DNA of 64,000 bases from Mesosutterella porci (GCF_022134585.1 NZ_JAKNCT010000003.1:62001-126000), one strand, 5' to 3'; numbered from the stretch's first letter, positions 53,261 through 62,821 are shown. The notes: generated by a model not told the origin, from the letters alone. Translations and numbers: made by a program.

Positions 53261-54685
53261 TCAGAGCTTCGTGTCGAAGAGAGCCTTCTGCTGCGTGAAC
53301 TCGAGCATGCCGTAGACGCCGCCCTCACGCCCGATGCCGCTCGCCTTGAAGCCGCCGAAGGGCGCCGAAGTGTCGCGCGGACTCGAGTTGACGTAGACGT
53401 TGCCCGCCTCGATGCGGCGCGCGACCTTGAGCGCGAGGGACTTCTCGCCGTAGACGCCGGCGTTGAGCCCGTAGGTGGTGTCGTTCGCGATCGCGACCGC
53501 CTCCTCGGCGCTGTCGTAGGCTATGACGCACAGCACCGGCCCGAAGATCTCATCGCGGGCAATCGTCATCTTGTTGCTCACCCCCGTGAAGATCACGGGA
53601 TGGACGTACCAGCCCTCCTTCGGGCCCGGCTCGGACGGAACGCCCCCGACGAGCAGCTTCGCCCCCTCTTCGATGCCTTTTTCAATGTAGCTCCGGATTT
53701 TCCTGAACTGACGTTCGGAAGACACCGGCCCGAGCTTTACAGCCGGATCCCGGGGATCGCCCACGGTGTACTCGCGGCTGATCTCGGCCAGCCGCCACTC
53801 GATCGCGGAAGCCTCCGACCTCGGCACGAGAAGCCGGGAGAAGGCGGTGCAGGTCTGTCCGGAATTAAGGAAGATCGAATTAAAGAGAATGTGAATCGGC
53901 TCGTCCCAGTTTTTAAGCCCCGGGAGAATGATGTAGGGGGATTTGCCGCCGAGCTCGAGGCTCACGCGCTTGACCGAGCGCAGCGCATTCGTCGCCACGG
54001 TGATGCCGCCGCTCGTCGAGCCGGTAAATGAGACCATCGCGACCAGCGGATGCGTGGAAAGCGCCGTGCCGATCTCGCTGCCGCGGCCCGTGACGAGATT
54101 GAAGACCCCTTCGGGGAAGCCTGCGCGCTCGATCGCCTCGGTGAGGTAATAGGAGGAAAGCGGCGTGTGCTGGCTCGGCTTAAGGACAACCGTGTTGCCC
54201 ATGAGCAGCGCCGGCACGATTTTCTGAATCACCTGCCCGAGCGGATAGTTCCAGGGCGTGATGCAGCCCACGACCCCCACGGGCTCGCGGTAAACCGAGG
54301 AGGCTGCCATCTTTTCAAACAGCGGCACCTTCGGCGCAAGGTCGATGTAGGAGCGGGTGCGCACGTACTGGTACTCGACCTGGGACTTCGTCGTGAAGGC
54401 GACCGGCGAGCCAAGCTCGCGCACGGTGATGTCGACCAGCTGCGGCTCGAGGGACCGAAACTGCTCGAGAAAGCGCTCCATGAGCGCCATGCGGCCCTCA
54501 AGCGGCATGGCCGCCCAGGCTGGAAAAGCGGCCGAGGCGGCCTTCACGGCCCGGTCGACGTCCTCGGACGAGCATGCGGGCACCCGCGCAATCTCCTCGC
54601 GGGTGGCGGGATTCTCCACCACGATCCAGTCCTTCGAGGCAGGCTCGCTCCAGCGCCCGGCGATGAAAATCTTTCCAAAATCCAT
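53261..54685 (-). CDS. NAD(P)-dependent aldehyde dehydrogenase family protein
   Basis: This 474-residue enzyme oxidises an aldehyde to the acid. Family features are FTGSTSGGITVA (nucleotide-binding), VSLELGGKSPYIIL (catalytic Glu), NSGQTCTAFSRLLV (catalytic Cys) and DEIFGPVLCVIAYD. The C-terminal PFGGFKASGIGREGG is typical. Length is normal. Substrate unknown. It is divergent from the tct operon across a 238-bp gap, so may be co-regulated with it. Confidence 0.92.
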   Translation of the reverse strand: MDFGKIFIAGRWSEPASKDWIVVENPATREEIARVPACSSEDVDRAVKAASAAFPAWAAMPLEGRMALMERFLEQFRSLEPQLVDITVRELGSPVAFTTKSQVEYQYVRTRSYIDLAPKVPLFEKMAASSVYREPVGVVGCITPWNYPLGQVIQKIVPALLMGNTVVLKPSQHTPLSSYYLTEAIERAGFPEGVFNLVTGRGSEIGTALSTHPLVAMVSFTGSTSGGITVATNALRSVKRVSLELGGKSPYIILPGLKNWDEPIHILFNSIFLNSGQTCTAFSRLLVPRSEASAIEWRLAEISREYTVGDPRDPAVKLGPVSSERQFRKIRSYIEKGIEEGAKLLVGGVPSEPGPKEGWYVHPVIFTGVSNKMTIARDEIFGPVLCVIAYDSAEEAVAIANDTTYGLNAGVYGEKSLALKVARRIEAGNVYVNSSPRDTSAPFGGFKASGIGREGGVYGMLEFTQQKALFDTKL

Positions 54686-54923
54686 CTGCGATCCTCCTTT
54701 TGCACAAGCCGCCTCTGCCGCCCCTGGGAAAAAAGGGCTGACGGCGCGCGGCCTGAAGAAAGCACAGGGGTTTTCCCTTTGTTGACGTTTATTTTAGTTG
54801 CACTTGAGGCGACAAACCTTTCTAATGGAAGGCAATTCCGATTTTTTCGCATCAACCAGCGCGCGGCGGCCGGCGTCATCCGAGGCCCCGCGGGCGAACA
54901 AAAGGAAGATCATCGTGGTCCGC

Positions 54924-55904
54924 ATGAATCGTCGCACCCTCCTTGGCGCAGCAGCCGCTGCAGCCGCCCTCTCCGCAGTCTCCCCCAGCGCCCTTGCCAT
55001 CGGCGAGAGGCCAATCACCATCGTGGTTCCCTGGCCTGCCGGCGGCCCGCTTGACGTGGCGGCCCGCACGCTCGCCGAAGCCGTGGCGCCCGATCTCGGC
55101 AACGTCATTGTTGAAAACCGCCCCGGCGCGGGCGGCAACCGCGGTGTGAGCTCCGTGGCGAAGGCCAAGCCCGACGGCCGCACCCTCGTGGTGGGCGCAG
55201 TCGCCACGCACGCCATCAATCCGTCGCTTTTCAGAAAGCTGCCCTATGACCCCGTGAAGGACTTCACCCCGATCACGCTGATCGCCCACGTTCCCAATGT
55301 CCTCGTGATCACCCCCGAATTTCAGAAGAAGACGGGGATCAAGAGCGTGAAGGACCTCATCGCCTACGCGAAGAAGAACCCGGGCAAGCTCAACTACGCC
55401 TCGGGCGGAAACGGTTCGGCCGGCCACATGGCGGGCGAGCTCTTCAAGGCCGAGGCCGGCATCAACATGGTCCACGTCCCCTTCCAGGGCGCGGGCCCGG
55501 CCAAGATGTCGGTGCTCTCAGGCCAGACGCAGCTCATCTTCGACAACCTCGCCTCGGCCACCTCCAACATCAACGCGGGCAAGTTCGTGCCGCTAGCGGT
55601 GACCACCGCGAAGCGCGCCAAGGCGCTGCCGAAGGTGCCCACCATGATCGAGTGCGGCGTGAAAAACTTCAACATCTCGACCTGGTACGGGCTCTTCGTC
55701 CCGGCAAAGACCCCCAGGGCGACGGTTGACCGCCTCAACGCCGCCTTCACCAAGGCCCTGCGCTCCAAGCCTGTGGTCGAGCGGCTCGCCCGTCAGGGCG
55801 GCGAAGCTTCGCCCACCACCTCCGAGGAGTTCGCGGCCCTCATCCGCGAAGAAATCCCGAAGTACGCCCGCATCGTGAAGATCTCGGGCGCCCGGGTCGA
55901 CTGA
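54924..55904 (+). CDS. Tripartite tricarboxylate transporter receptor, Bug/TctC type
   Basis: The protein of about 326 residues has a signal (MNRRTLLGAAAAAAALSAVSPSALA) and the family core: ITIVVPWPAGGPLDVAARTLAE, VENRPGAGGNRGVSSVAKAKPDG, LPYDPVKDFTPITLIA and NYASGGNGSAGHMAGELFK. Such periplasmic receptors bind carboxylates; the ligand is unknown. The ATG at 54924 begins the signal peptide, so longer frame extensions are not used. First gene of the tct operon. Confidence 0.92.
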   Translation: MNRRTLLGAAAAAAALSAVSPSALAIGERPITIVVPWPAGGPLDVAARTLAEAVAPDLGNVIVENRPGAGGNRGVSSVAKAKPDGRTLVVGAVATHAINPSLFRKLPYDPVKDFTPITLIAHVPNVLVITPEFQKKTGIKSVKDLIAYAKKNPGKLNYASGGNGSAGHMAGELFKAEAGINMVHVPFQGAGPAKMSVLSGQTQLIFDNLASATSNINAGKFVPLAVTTAKRAKALPKVPTMIECGVKNFNISTWYGLFVPAKTPRATVDRLNAAFTKALRSKPVVERLARQGGEASPTTSEEFAALIREEIPKYARIVKISGARVD

Positions 55905-55916
55905 GAAACTCCCGCC

Positions 55917-55951
55917 GCGGGCCCCTGCTGCCTGAGAATCAGAGGGCCCGC
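55917..55951 (+). promoter_or_regulatory. Intercistronic hairpin after the Bug receptor gene
   Basis: GCGGGCCC/GGGCCCGC, perfect 8-bp stem, 19-nt loop, 12 bp past the receptor stop and without a T tract. Probably mRNA-stabilising or partly terminating, analogous to 52197. Confidence 0.6.
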
Positions 55952-56046
55952 ACGCCGAACCGGGAGACTGGCTTCGGGCCAAAGCGAGGCTGCCTCCCGC
56001 CGCCTTTTCTCCCCCACCTCTGCTTCCTTCAACGAAGGACTACACC

Positions 56047-56517
56047 TTGAGCATCAAAAATCAGAGGGATTTCTGGGCCGGCATCCTGTTTGCGGCCTTC
56101 GGAATCTTTTTCATCGTCACGGCCCAGGAAAATGAACTGGGCACCGCCGAGCGCATGGGGCCCGCGTACTTCCCGACGCTGCTCGGGGGGTGCCTCGCGC
56201 TGCTGGGCACCGTCTGCGCGGTCAAAGGGCTCTTCTTTGCCGGAGACTCACCCGACGGGGGCCGCGTCACGCGCTTCAACTGGAAGGTACTCGGCCTCGT
56301 GCTGGGCGGCATCGTGCTGTTCTGCCTGCTGCTCGACCTCACCGGGTTCGTGATCGCGCTGGCCGTCATGATCACCGTCTGCTCGGCCGCAAGCGAAGAG
56401 TTCCGGGCGAAGGAGGTGATCGCCCTCATCGTGATCCTCGCGGCGCTTTGCTGGGTGGTCTTCGTTTACCTGCTCGGCATGACGATCCCGGTCATTCCGG
56501 CGTTTCTCGTGAAGTAA
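56047..56517 (+). CDS. tctB: Tripartite tricarboxylate transporter small membrane subunit TctB
   Basis: This 156-residue protein has four hydrophobic segments: ILFAAFGIFFIVTA near the start, LLGGCLALLGTVCAV, VLGLVLGGIVLFCLLL, and VIALIVILAALCWVVFVYLLG. YFPTLLGG matches TctB. The start codon is TTG (LSIKNQRDFW) behind AAGGA, because no ATG lies nearby in frame. It is followed 10 bp later by tctA. Confidence 0.88.
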   Translation: MSIKNQRDFWAGILFAAFGIFFIVTAQENELGTAERMGPAYFPTLLGGCLALLGTVCAVKGLFFAGDSPDGGRVTRFNWKVLGLVLGGIVLFCLLLDLTGFVIALAVMITVCSAASEEFRAKEVIALIVILAALCWVVFVYLLGMTIPVIPAFLVK

Positions 56518-56527
56518 GGGGGCGGCC

Positions 56528-58039
56528 GTGGACTTTCTGAATAATCTCGCAACGGGCTTCGGAGAAGCCCTGTCGCTTGCGAACCTCCTTTACTGCTTCG
56601 CAGGCGTCACCGTGGGCACGCTGATCGGGGTGCTGCCGGGGCTCGGGCCCGTGGCCGCCATCGCGATGCTGCTGCCGATCACCTACACGCTGCAGCCCTC
56701 GGCCGCGCTCATCATGCTCGCGGGCATCTACTACGGAGCGCAGTACGGCGGCTCCACCACCGCGATTCTCGTGAACATTCCGGGCGACGCCTCCGCGGTG
56801 ATCACCTGCCTCGACGGCCACAAGATGGCCAAAAAAGGCCGCGCGGGAGCCGCCCTCGGCATCGCGGCCATCGGGTCGTTTTTCGCCGGGTGCGTGGCGA
56901 CGTTCCTGATCGCGGCCTTCGCGCCGCCCCTGATCTCGATCGCCTTCAAGTTCGAGGCCGCGGAATACTTCAGCCTCATGGCGCTCGGCCTCGTGGGGGC
57001 CGTGGTGCTCGCGAATGGCTCGCTCATCAAGGCGTTCTGCATGGTGCTGCTCGGCCTTCTCGTGGGACTCACCGGCACCGACATCAACTCCGGGGCCATG
57101 CGCTTCACCTTCGGGCTCGAAGACCTGCAGGAAGGACTGAGCTTCGTGGCGATCTCGATGGGCATCTTCGGCTACGCCGAGATCATGAACAACCTCGAGC
57201 AGCGCAGCACCCGGTCCTTCAGCACGGCTCCGGTCGGCAAGGTGCTGCCCACCTGGAGCGACATCAAGAACTGCGTGGGCCCGATCCTGCGCGGCACGGC
57301 CGTGGGGTCGCTGCTCGGAGTGCTGCCCGGGGGCGGAGCGCTTCTGTCTTCCTTCGCCTCCTACACGATGGAGAAGAAGATCGCAGGCAAGAACGCGAAC
57401 CCGCCTTTCGGCGAGGGCAACATCCGCGGCGTCGCGGGCCCCGAGACCGCGAACAACGCGGGCGCGCAGACCTCCTTCATCCCGATGCTCACGCTCGGCA
57501 TCCCCAGCAACGCCGTGATGGCGCTCATGATCGGCGCGATGATGATCCACGACATCCAGCCCGGCCCCCTCGTGATGAGCACCGACCCCGGGCTTTTCTG
57601 GGGCCTCATCGTCTCGATGTGGATCGGCAACCTGATGCTGATCGTGCTCAACCTGCCGATGATCAACGTCTGGGTGAAGCTGCTGCGGGTGCCGTACCGG
57701 TGGCTGTTCCCGGCGATCATTGCCTTCTGCGTGATCGGCACCTACTCGATCAACAACAACGTGTTTGACATCTGGGTGTCGATCGCCTTTGGATTTCTGG
57801 GCTACGTCTTCATCAAGCTCGGATGCGAGGCGGCGCCCTTCGTGCTTGGCTTCATCCTGGGGCCGATGATGGAAGAAAACCTCAGGCGCGCGCTGCTGCT
57901 CTCGCGGGGCGACCCGAGCGTGTTCTTCACGCGGCCGATCTCCTGCGGGCTGCTGATCGCGGCCGCAGTCCTCCTTATCGTTGTGCTCGCGCCGGCCGTG
58001 CGCAAAAAGCGCGAGGTCGCCTTCCAGGACAACGACTAG
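56528..58039 (+). CDS. tctA: Tripartite tricarboxylate transporter large membrane subunit TctA
   Basis: The 503-residue protein is the main transport channel, with about 11-12 hydrophobic segments. Characteristic blocks are GTLIGVLPGLGPVAAIAMLLPITY in parts, YYGAQYGGSTTAILVNIPGDASAV, LGVLPGGGALLSSFASYTMEKKI, GPETANNAGAQTSFIPMLTLGIPSNAVMALM in parts, and GSYSIN-like GTYSINNNVFD. The start is GTG (VDFLNN). It completes the receptor-tctB-tctA operon. Confidence 0.94.
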   Translation: MDFLNNLATGFGEALSLANLLYCFAGVTVGTLIGVLPGLGPVAAIAMLLPITYTLQPSAALIMLAGIYYGAQYGGSTTAILVNIPGDASAVITCLDGHKMAKKGRAGAALGIAAIGSFFAGCVATFLIAAFAPPLISIAFKFEAAEYFSLMALGLVGAVVLANGSLIKAFCMVLLGLLVGLTGTDINSGAMRFTFGLEDLQEGLSFVAISMGIFGYAEIMNNLEQRSTRSFSTAPVGKVLPTWSDIKNCVGPILRGTAVGSLLGVLPGGGALLSSFASYTMEKKIAGKNANPPFGEGNIRGVAGPETANNAGAQTSFIPMLTLGIPSNAVMALMIGAMMIHDIQPGPLVMSTDPGLFWGLIVSMWIGNLMLIVLNLPMINVWVKLLRVPYRWLFPAIIAFCVIGTYSINNNVFDIWVSIAFGFLGYVFIKLGCEAAPFVLGFILGPMMEENLRRALLLSRGDPSVFFTRPISCGLLIAAAVLLIVVLAPAVRKKREVAFQDND

Positions 58040-58070
58040 CGGGAGATCCCGGAGGCAGCCAGGGCGGGCT

Positions 58071-59105
58071 TCAGAGCCCCGCGATGTCCGCGACGAGCTC
58101 ATCCACCTCCGCGTCCGACGTGCTCCAGGACGTGCAGAAGCGCACTACGCTGAGCCCCCCGCGGACTGCTCCCTCGTCCTCGAAGATGTACTTCCGGGCG
58201 AGGGCCCGCTTCTGCTCCTCTCCCAGCAGCACGAACTGCTGGTTCGTGGGGCTTGAGCCCGACATGGCAAACCCGCGGCCGAGAAACGCCCGGCGAATGC
58301 GCATCGCCTGTTCATCGGCCTTCTTCGCGATGTCGAAGTAAAGCCCTCCTTCGAGCAGCGTGCAGAACTGCAGCCCGAGCACCCAGCCCTTCGCCAGCAC
58401 GGCGCCGTTTTGCTTCATGCGGGCCTTGAAGCGGCGGGCGAGCGCGGGACGCGTGATCACCACGGCTTCGCCGAACATCGCGCCGCACTTGGTCCCCCCG
58501 AGGTAAAAGACATCGGCAAGGCGCCCGAAATCCTTGAGCGTGAGGTCGTTCGCCTCCGACATGAGCCCGTAGCTCATCCGCGCCCCGTCGACGAAAAGCA
58601 GCATGCCGTAGCGTCGGCAGACCGCGGAGATCGCCTCAAGCTCGGCGCGGCTGTAAAGCGTTCCGCTCTCGGTCGGAAACGACAGGTAGACCATCGCCGG
58701 GCGCGTGATGTATTCGGCCTCCCCGCTTTCCACGTAGCGGCGGGCGCAGGACTCGACCGCCTCCGCCGTGAGCTTCCCGTCGACGTTGGGCAGCGTGAGC
58801 ACCTTGTGCCCCGTGTTTTCCACCGAGGCGCATTCGTGACAGCTGATGTGGCCCGTGTCGGCGGCGATCACACTCTCGGTGGAGGCTAGGGCAGCGGCGG
58901 CGACGACGAAATTGGCCTGAGTCGCACCGGGAAAGAAGAAAACCGCCGCCTCGGGGACTCCGGCGGCCTCCCGGATCATGCCGGCCGCCTTCGCGCACCA
59001 GTCGTCCACGCCGTAGCCCGGGTAACGCTCCGGGTTGGTCCGCTCGAAAGCCTTGAGGATCAGCGGGTGCGCGCCGCAGCAGTAGTCGTTGTTGAATCGG
59101 ATCAT
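58071..59105 (-). CDS. Low-specificity threonine aldolase / beta-eliminating lyase family
   Basis: This 344-residue PLP enzyme splits threonine or similar amino acids. The PLP lysine is in VFYLGGTKCGAMFGEAV. Other elements: FNNDYCCGAHPLIL, VFFFPGATQANFVVAAAAL, HECASVENTGHKVL and LLFVDGARMSYGLM (Asp binding the pyridine nitrogen). Of normal length. A longer frame exists, but the ATG at 59105 (MIRFNNDY) is right by family. It is convergent with tctA. Confidence 0.9.
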   Translation of the reverse strand: MIRFNNDYCCGAHPLILKAFERTNPERYPGYGVDDWCAKAAGMIREAAGVPEAAVFFFPGATQANFVVAAAALASTESVIAADTGHISCHECASVENTGHKVLTLPNVDGKLTAEAVESCARRYVESGEAEYITRPAMVYLSFPTESGTLYSRAELEAISAVCRRYGMLLFVDGARMSYGLMSEANDLTLKDFGRLADVFYLGGTKCGAMFGEAVVITRPALARRFKARMKQNGAVLAKGWVLGLQFCTLLEGGLYFDIAKKADEQAMRIRRAFLGRGFAMSGSSPTNQQFVLLGEEQKRALARKYIFEDEGAVRGGLSVVRFCTSWSTSDAEVDELVADIAGL

Positions 59106-59269
59106 TCGAAGGGGTCCTGTCTTGAGTGAAGGGAAAAAAGGGCGGAGGGCTCCGCCGGATGGAACCCATTGTATTTTTTTTCCGGCTATGCGCCCGCAGA
59201 AATTGTCTGACAGACAAACGGGAAGAGCCGCCTCCTGCTCCCCTAGCCCCGCAGGACGCAGCCCCCGGG

Positions 59270-60187
59270 TCAGAGCGACTGCAGCAGCCCCATCCAGAAC
59301 GGAATCGTGAACAGCGCGCACACGGTCTGCAGCGTCGTGAGATTCGCCACCGCCGGGCCGTTGCCGCCCATGCGGACCGCGAGAATGTAGCAGGAGTTCG
59401 CCGTGGGAAGCGCCGCAAAGCTCATGAGCGCCCCGAGCTCCACCGGGGAGAGCCCGAAAAAGAGCCCGATCGCAAGCGCTGCGGCCGGCACGCAGACAAG
59501 CCGCTCGATCGTGGCAAGCGACAGGGGAACCGCCTCCTGCCTGAATTTCCCGAGCTGCAGCCCCGAGCCGATCGACATCAGAGCGAGCGCGAGCGAGGCC
59601 GAGCCAAGGCTTTTGAAGACCGAGGTGACCAGCTCCGGCATGTGCAGCCCCGTCACGTTGAAGAAGAGGCCCGCGGCGGTGCCGATGATGAGGGGGTTCT
59701 TCACAATCAAGCGGAGGATGCCCCGCGCGCCCTCCCCCTTCGAGCGCGAGGCGGCAGCGAGGTCCGCCACGGCCGCAGCGTTTGAAATCGGCACCCAGAC
59801 GCCCATGAGCAGCGCAAAAAGCGCGAGCCCCTTTGCTCCGAAGAGCGCAAAGACGATCGCAAACCCGATGTAGGAATTGAACCTATAGCCGCACTGCCGG
59901 AGGCTCGCGTCGGTCATCGGCCCCATGGGGGCGATCTTCGAGACGAGCCAGGCGAGCGCCATGCCGATCGTCATCGAACCGACGCCGCAGGCGAGGAAAA
60001 TCCCCGTCTGGGAAACCGTGAGCTGAGCGTTGGCGACGCTGTTAAAGAGCAGCGGCGGAAACAGCACGTAAAACACCAGCTTTTCAACGCCCTCCCAGAG
60101 CGAGCGGGGGAACATGCGGCTTCTCGACAAAGCGAACCCCAGCGCGATCAGGATGAAGGGCTGAACAATGACGGCAAAAAACGGCAT
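59270..60187 (-). CDS. AEC-family membrane transporter
   Basis: The 305-residue auxin-efflux-carrier family protein has around 10 hydrophobic segments: FAVIVQPFILIALGFALSR at the start, LVFYVLFPPLLFNSVANA, FNSYIGFAIVFALFGAKGLALFAL in parts, and LPTANSCYILAVRMGG. The N-terminal PPLLF and mid-protein RFNSYIG are typical. Bacterial members export or import small acids such as malate. It is divergent from the LysR gene at 60329, which probably controls it. Confidence 0.88.
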   Translation of the reverse strand: MPFFAVIVQPFILIALGFALSRSRMFPRSLWEGVEKLVFYVLFPPLLFNSVANAQLTVSQTGIFLACGVGSMTIGMALAWLVSKIAPMGPMTDASLRQCGYRFNSYIGFAIVFALFGAKGLALFALLMGVWVPISNAAAVADLAAASRSKGEGARGILRLIVKNPLIIGTAAGLFFNVTGLHMPELVTSVFKSLGSASLALALMSIGSGLQLGKFRQEAVPLSLATIERLVCVPAAALAIGLFFGLSPVELGALMSFAALPTANSCYILAVRMGGNGPAVANLTTLQTVCALFTIPFWMGLLQSL

Positions 60188-60295
60188 CCGAGCCTCCCCT
60201 TGCCGGCGCCCGGGCCCCGCGCGCAGGGGGCGGGTGTGCGGCTTTCTTCTTGAAAAAGATTTTAAGTAAAAATACCTAGAAAAAATAGTGATATT

Positions 60296-60315
60296 TGTTT
60301 ATGCATGCATAAACA
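60296..60315. promoter_or_regulatory. 20-bp perfect palindrome in the AEC/LysR divergent gap
   Basis: TGTTTATGCATGCATAAACA is a perfect palindrome lying 13 bp before the LysR start. It probably is the regulator's own operator (T-N11-A type sites fit inside). AT-rich sequence to the left carries the promoter for the transporter gene. Confidence 0.6.
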
Positions 60316-60328
60316 GAACTGATGCAAA

Positions 60329-61261
60329 ATGGCTTTCATCATGCAAAATCTCAGCGACATCAGCCTTGACCTGCTGCGGGTCTTCGGCCAGGTGGCCAAA
60401 ACCGGCAGCATGACGCTCGCCGCCCGCGCGCTTTTCATCACGCAGCCCGCGGTCTCGCGTTCGATCGCGCTGCTCGAGTCGAGGCTGGGCTGTCAACTTT
60501 TTTCGCGCAGGGGCCGCTCAATTGCGCTCACCGCTGAAGGCGAGGCGCTTTTTGCGACAACCCGGGACATCGAGTCGGCCCTCGCCCGCGGGCAGGGGCG
60601 TCTCGCGGGCCTGCGCAACCTCGAGGAGGGCGAACTTTCGATCGCGTTTCCCTTCCTCCTGCTGCACTATTACCTGATGCCGCATCTCGGGCGCTTCGCC
60701 GAGGCGTTCCCGCGGGTGCGCGTGCACCTGAAGTGCGAGAACCGGCGCGGGGAACTCGTGCGGCTGCTTGCCGCGGACCGGATCGATTTCTTCCTCGACG
60801 CCGTGCACGGCGACGGGCCCGCTCCGGCTGGAACCGAGGCGCTGCCGCTGCGTCCGTACCGGAACTTCTTCGCGGCCAGCCGCAGGCGCTTCGGGACGAT
60901 CGAGGGCCGCAGGCTCGCGCTCTCCGAGCTGAACCGCTATCCGCTCATCGTGCTGCGCGAGGGCAGCGACTCGCGCTCATTCCTCAGCCGGACCTTCGCC
61001 GCGGCGGGACTCGAGCTCAATGCGGCCTTCGACTGCGACACCTCGGCGATCATCGAGGACCTCACGCAGGCGGGGCTCGGCCTCGGGGCCATGATCAAAT
61101 GCGACCCCTCCCCCGGGCACCTGAAGAACCCGGATCTTTTCGAGGTGGAGCTCAAGGAGCCGCTCGAGCGCGGGCGGTTCGTTCTTTTCAAGCGCGAGGG
61201 CGAAGAGCTCTCGCGCGCGGCGCAGACTTTCTGCGACCTGATGCGCTCTGAGGCCGGCTGA
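60329..61261 (+). CDS. LysR-type transcriptional regulator near the AEC transporter
   Basis: A 310-residue regulator. Helix-turn-helix near 25-50 (MTLAARALFITQPAVSRSIALLESRLGCQLFSRRGR in pieces), effector domain from about 100 (LSIAFPFLLLHYYLMPHL). It is not closely related to the lyase-island regulators (QPAVSR in place of QSSxSR). An in-frame ATG four codons later (MQNLSDISLDLL) could be the start. It is divergent from the AEC gene, with a perfect palindrome between. Confidence 0.88.
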   Translation: MAFIMQNLSDISLDLLRVFGQVAKTGSMTLAARALFITQPAVSRSIALLESRLGCQLFSRRGRSIALTAEGEALFATTRDIESALARGQGRLAGLRNLEEGELSIAFPFLLLHYYLMPHLGRFAEAFPRVRVHLKCENRRGELVRLLAADRIDFFLDAVHGDGPAPAGTEALPLRPYRNFFAASRRRFGTIEGRRLALSELNRYPLIVLREGSDSRSFLSRTFAAAGLELNAAFDCDTSAIIEDLTQAGLGLGAMIKCDPSPGHLKNPDLFEVELKEPLERGRFVLFKREGEELSRAAQTFCDLMRSEAG

Positions 61262-61337
61262 TCCCGGGGCGGGCGCTTGCGGAATCCGCTCCAGGGTGCA
61301 GAATCTAGTTTTTCAGAAAAAAACGACAGACACAGCA

Positions 61338-62699
61338 ATGAAAAGAAGCGGAGAAAAGCCGAAGGACGCCGAGGGCGGCTCCGACATCGAAGAAGTCAAA
61401 AGGAGAGCCCTCGCGGGAGACGCCGACGCGCAGTCCGAGCTCGGCCTGAGGTTCGAAACGGGCCGGGGCGTGAGCCGCAGCCTCAAGACCGCGCTCGAGT
61501 GGTACAGGAAGGCGGCCGAGGGCGGAAGCGCCTCCGGGCAGTTCAATTTCGCCGACTGCCTCTACGAAGGCTCGGGCATCGGCCAGGACTACCCCGAGGC
61601 CTTCAAGTGGTACGAGCGGGCGGCCGAGCAGGGGCTCGCGCTGGCGCAGTACGAAGTCGCGCTGATGCTCGACGAGGGGCGAGGTGTCCCGAAGGACAGC
61701 GCCCGGGCCGCTCGCTGGGCGCTCAAGGCGGCCCTGCAGGGCGAACCCAAGGCCCAGTACCTGCTCGGCTGCCTGTGCCTCGACGGCAGGGGGATAGAAA
61801 AAAACGAAGCGTACGGGGCGCAGTGGATCGCCATGGCGGCTCTGCAGGGGCTGCCCGTTGCGCAGTACGAGCTCGGAGTCTGCTTCGACGAGGGCACGGG
61901 GGTGCCCCGGGACGGAATGAAGGCCTTCGAGTGGTTCACGAAGGCCGCCGAGCAGGGCGACCGGGAGGCCCAGTACGAGCTCGCGGCCTCCTACGACCAT
62001 GGCATCAGCGTCGAGCAGGATGAGAAAAAAGCCGTGTACTGGGCGAAAAAAGCCGCCTCGCAGGGTCAGCCCGACGCTCAGTATTTCCTGGGGCTGTGCC
62101 GCGAATGGGGCCGGGGCCTGCCCCGCAGCCCGAAGCTTGCCGCCCGCTGGTATAAAAAAGCGGCCGATCAGGGAGTGGCCGAGGCCCAGTACAGCCTGGG
62201 GCTGCTCTACTCCGAGGGCACGGGAGTCGAGCAAAGCGAGACGCTGGGCTTCGAATGGGTGAGGAAGGCGGCCCTGCAGGGCCTTGCCGACGCGCAGAAC
62301 TCGCTGGGCGTCTTCTATGAGGAGGGACGGGGCGTCGCCCCGGACGACAAGGAAGCGTTCAAATGGTATGAAAAGGCCGCCCGGCAGGGGCTTGCCGTCG
62401 CACAGAACAACCTCGGAGGCTGCTACGAGGGCGCCATTGGGACCGAGCTCGACTACGAGCAGGCCGCCCTGTGGTACCTGAAGGCAGCCCTGCAGGGCGA
62501 CGCCCCGGCCCAGTGCAGCCTCGGGTCCTGCTACTACCACGGCCGGGGCGTCCCGCGGGACCTGGAGAAGGCCCGGGAATGGTTCGGGAGGGCGGCGGAC
62601 CAGGGCAGCGTCACGGCCAAATACAACCTCGCGCAGATGCCTGCGCCGGCTTCCGGCTCCAGCTCAGGCTTCAGGCGCGGCGGCCGTATTCTCAACTAA
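61338..62699 (+). CDS. Sel1-like repeat protein
   Basis: The protein of about 453 residues is almost wholly made of roughly eleven 36-residue Sel1 repeats (pattern A-x-x-x-LG-x-x-Y-x-x-G-x-GV-x-x-D-x-x-x-A-x-x-W-x-x-K-A-A-x-Q-G), for example AQYELGVCFDEGTGVPRDG and AQNSLGVFYEEGRGVAPDD. No signal peptide is seen, so it looks cytoplasmic. Such solenoids bind partner proteins. The ATG at 61338 lacks a good ribosome-binding site; a GTG at 61296 is open and could be the start. Function unknown. Confidence 0.85.
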   Translation: MKRSGEKPKDAEGGSDIEEVKRRALAGDADAQSELGLRFETGRGVSRSLKTALEWYRKAAEGGSASGQFNFADCLYEGSGIGQDYPEAFKWYERAAEQGLALAQYEVALMLDEGRGVPKDSARAARWALKAALQGEPKAQYLLGCLCLDGRGIEKNEAYGAQWIAMAALQGLPVAQYELGVCFDEGTGVPRDGMKAFEWFTKAAEQGDREAQYELAASYDHGISVEQDEKKAVYWAKKAASQGQPDAQYFLGLCREWGRGLPRSPKLAARWYKKAADQGVAEAQYSLGLLYSEGTGVEQSETLGFEWVRKAALQGLADAQNSLGVFYEEGRGVAPDDKEAFKWYEKAARQGLAVAQNNLGGCYEGAIGTELDYEQAALWYLKAALQGDAPAQCSLGSCYYHGRGVPRDLEKAREWFGRAADQGSVTAKYNLAQMPAPASGSSSGFRRGGRILN

Positions 62700-62753
62700 A
62701 AAGGCGCGGGACAGCGCCCGCGCCAGGGCCCTTCGGAAACAGGGCCAGTGAAC

Positions 62754-62775
62754 CTCCGGGGCTTTCGCCCCGGAG
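62754..62775. terminator. Hairpin between convergent Sel1 and porin genes
   Basis: CTCCGGGGC/GCCCCGGAG with a TTTC loop, a perfect 9-bp stem. Weak T tracts on both sides; a further small stem (TTCCGG/CCGGAA) lies toward the porin end. It may serve both genes. Confidence 0.55.
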
Positions 62776-62821
62776 ACTTCCGGCTTAAAAAGAAAGACCG
62801 GAAAAAAGAGCCGCTTGTCTG

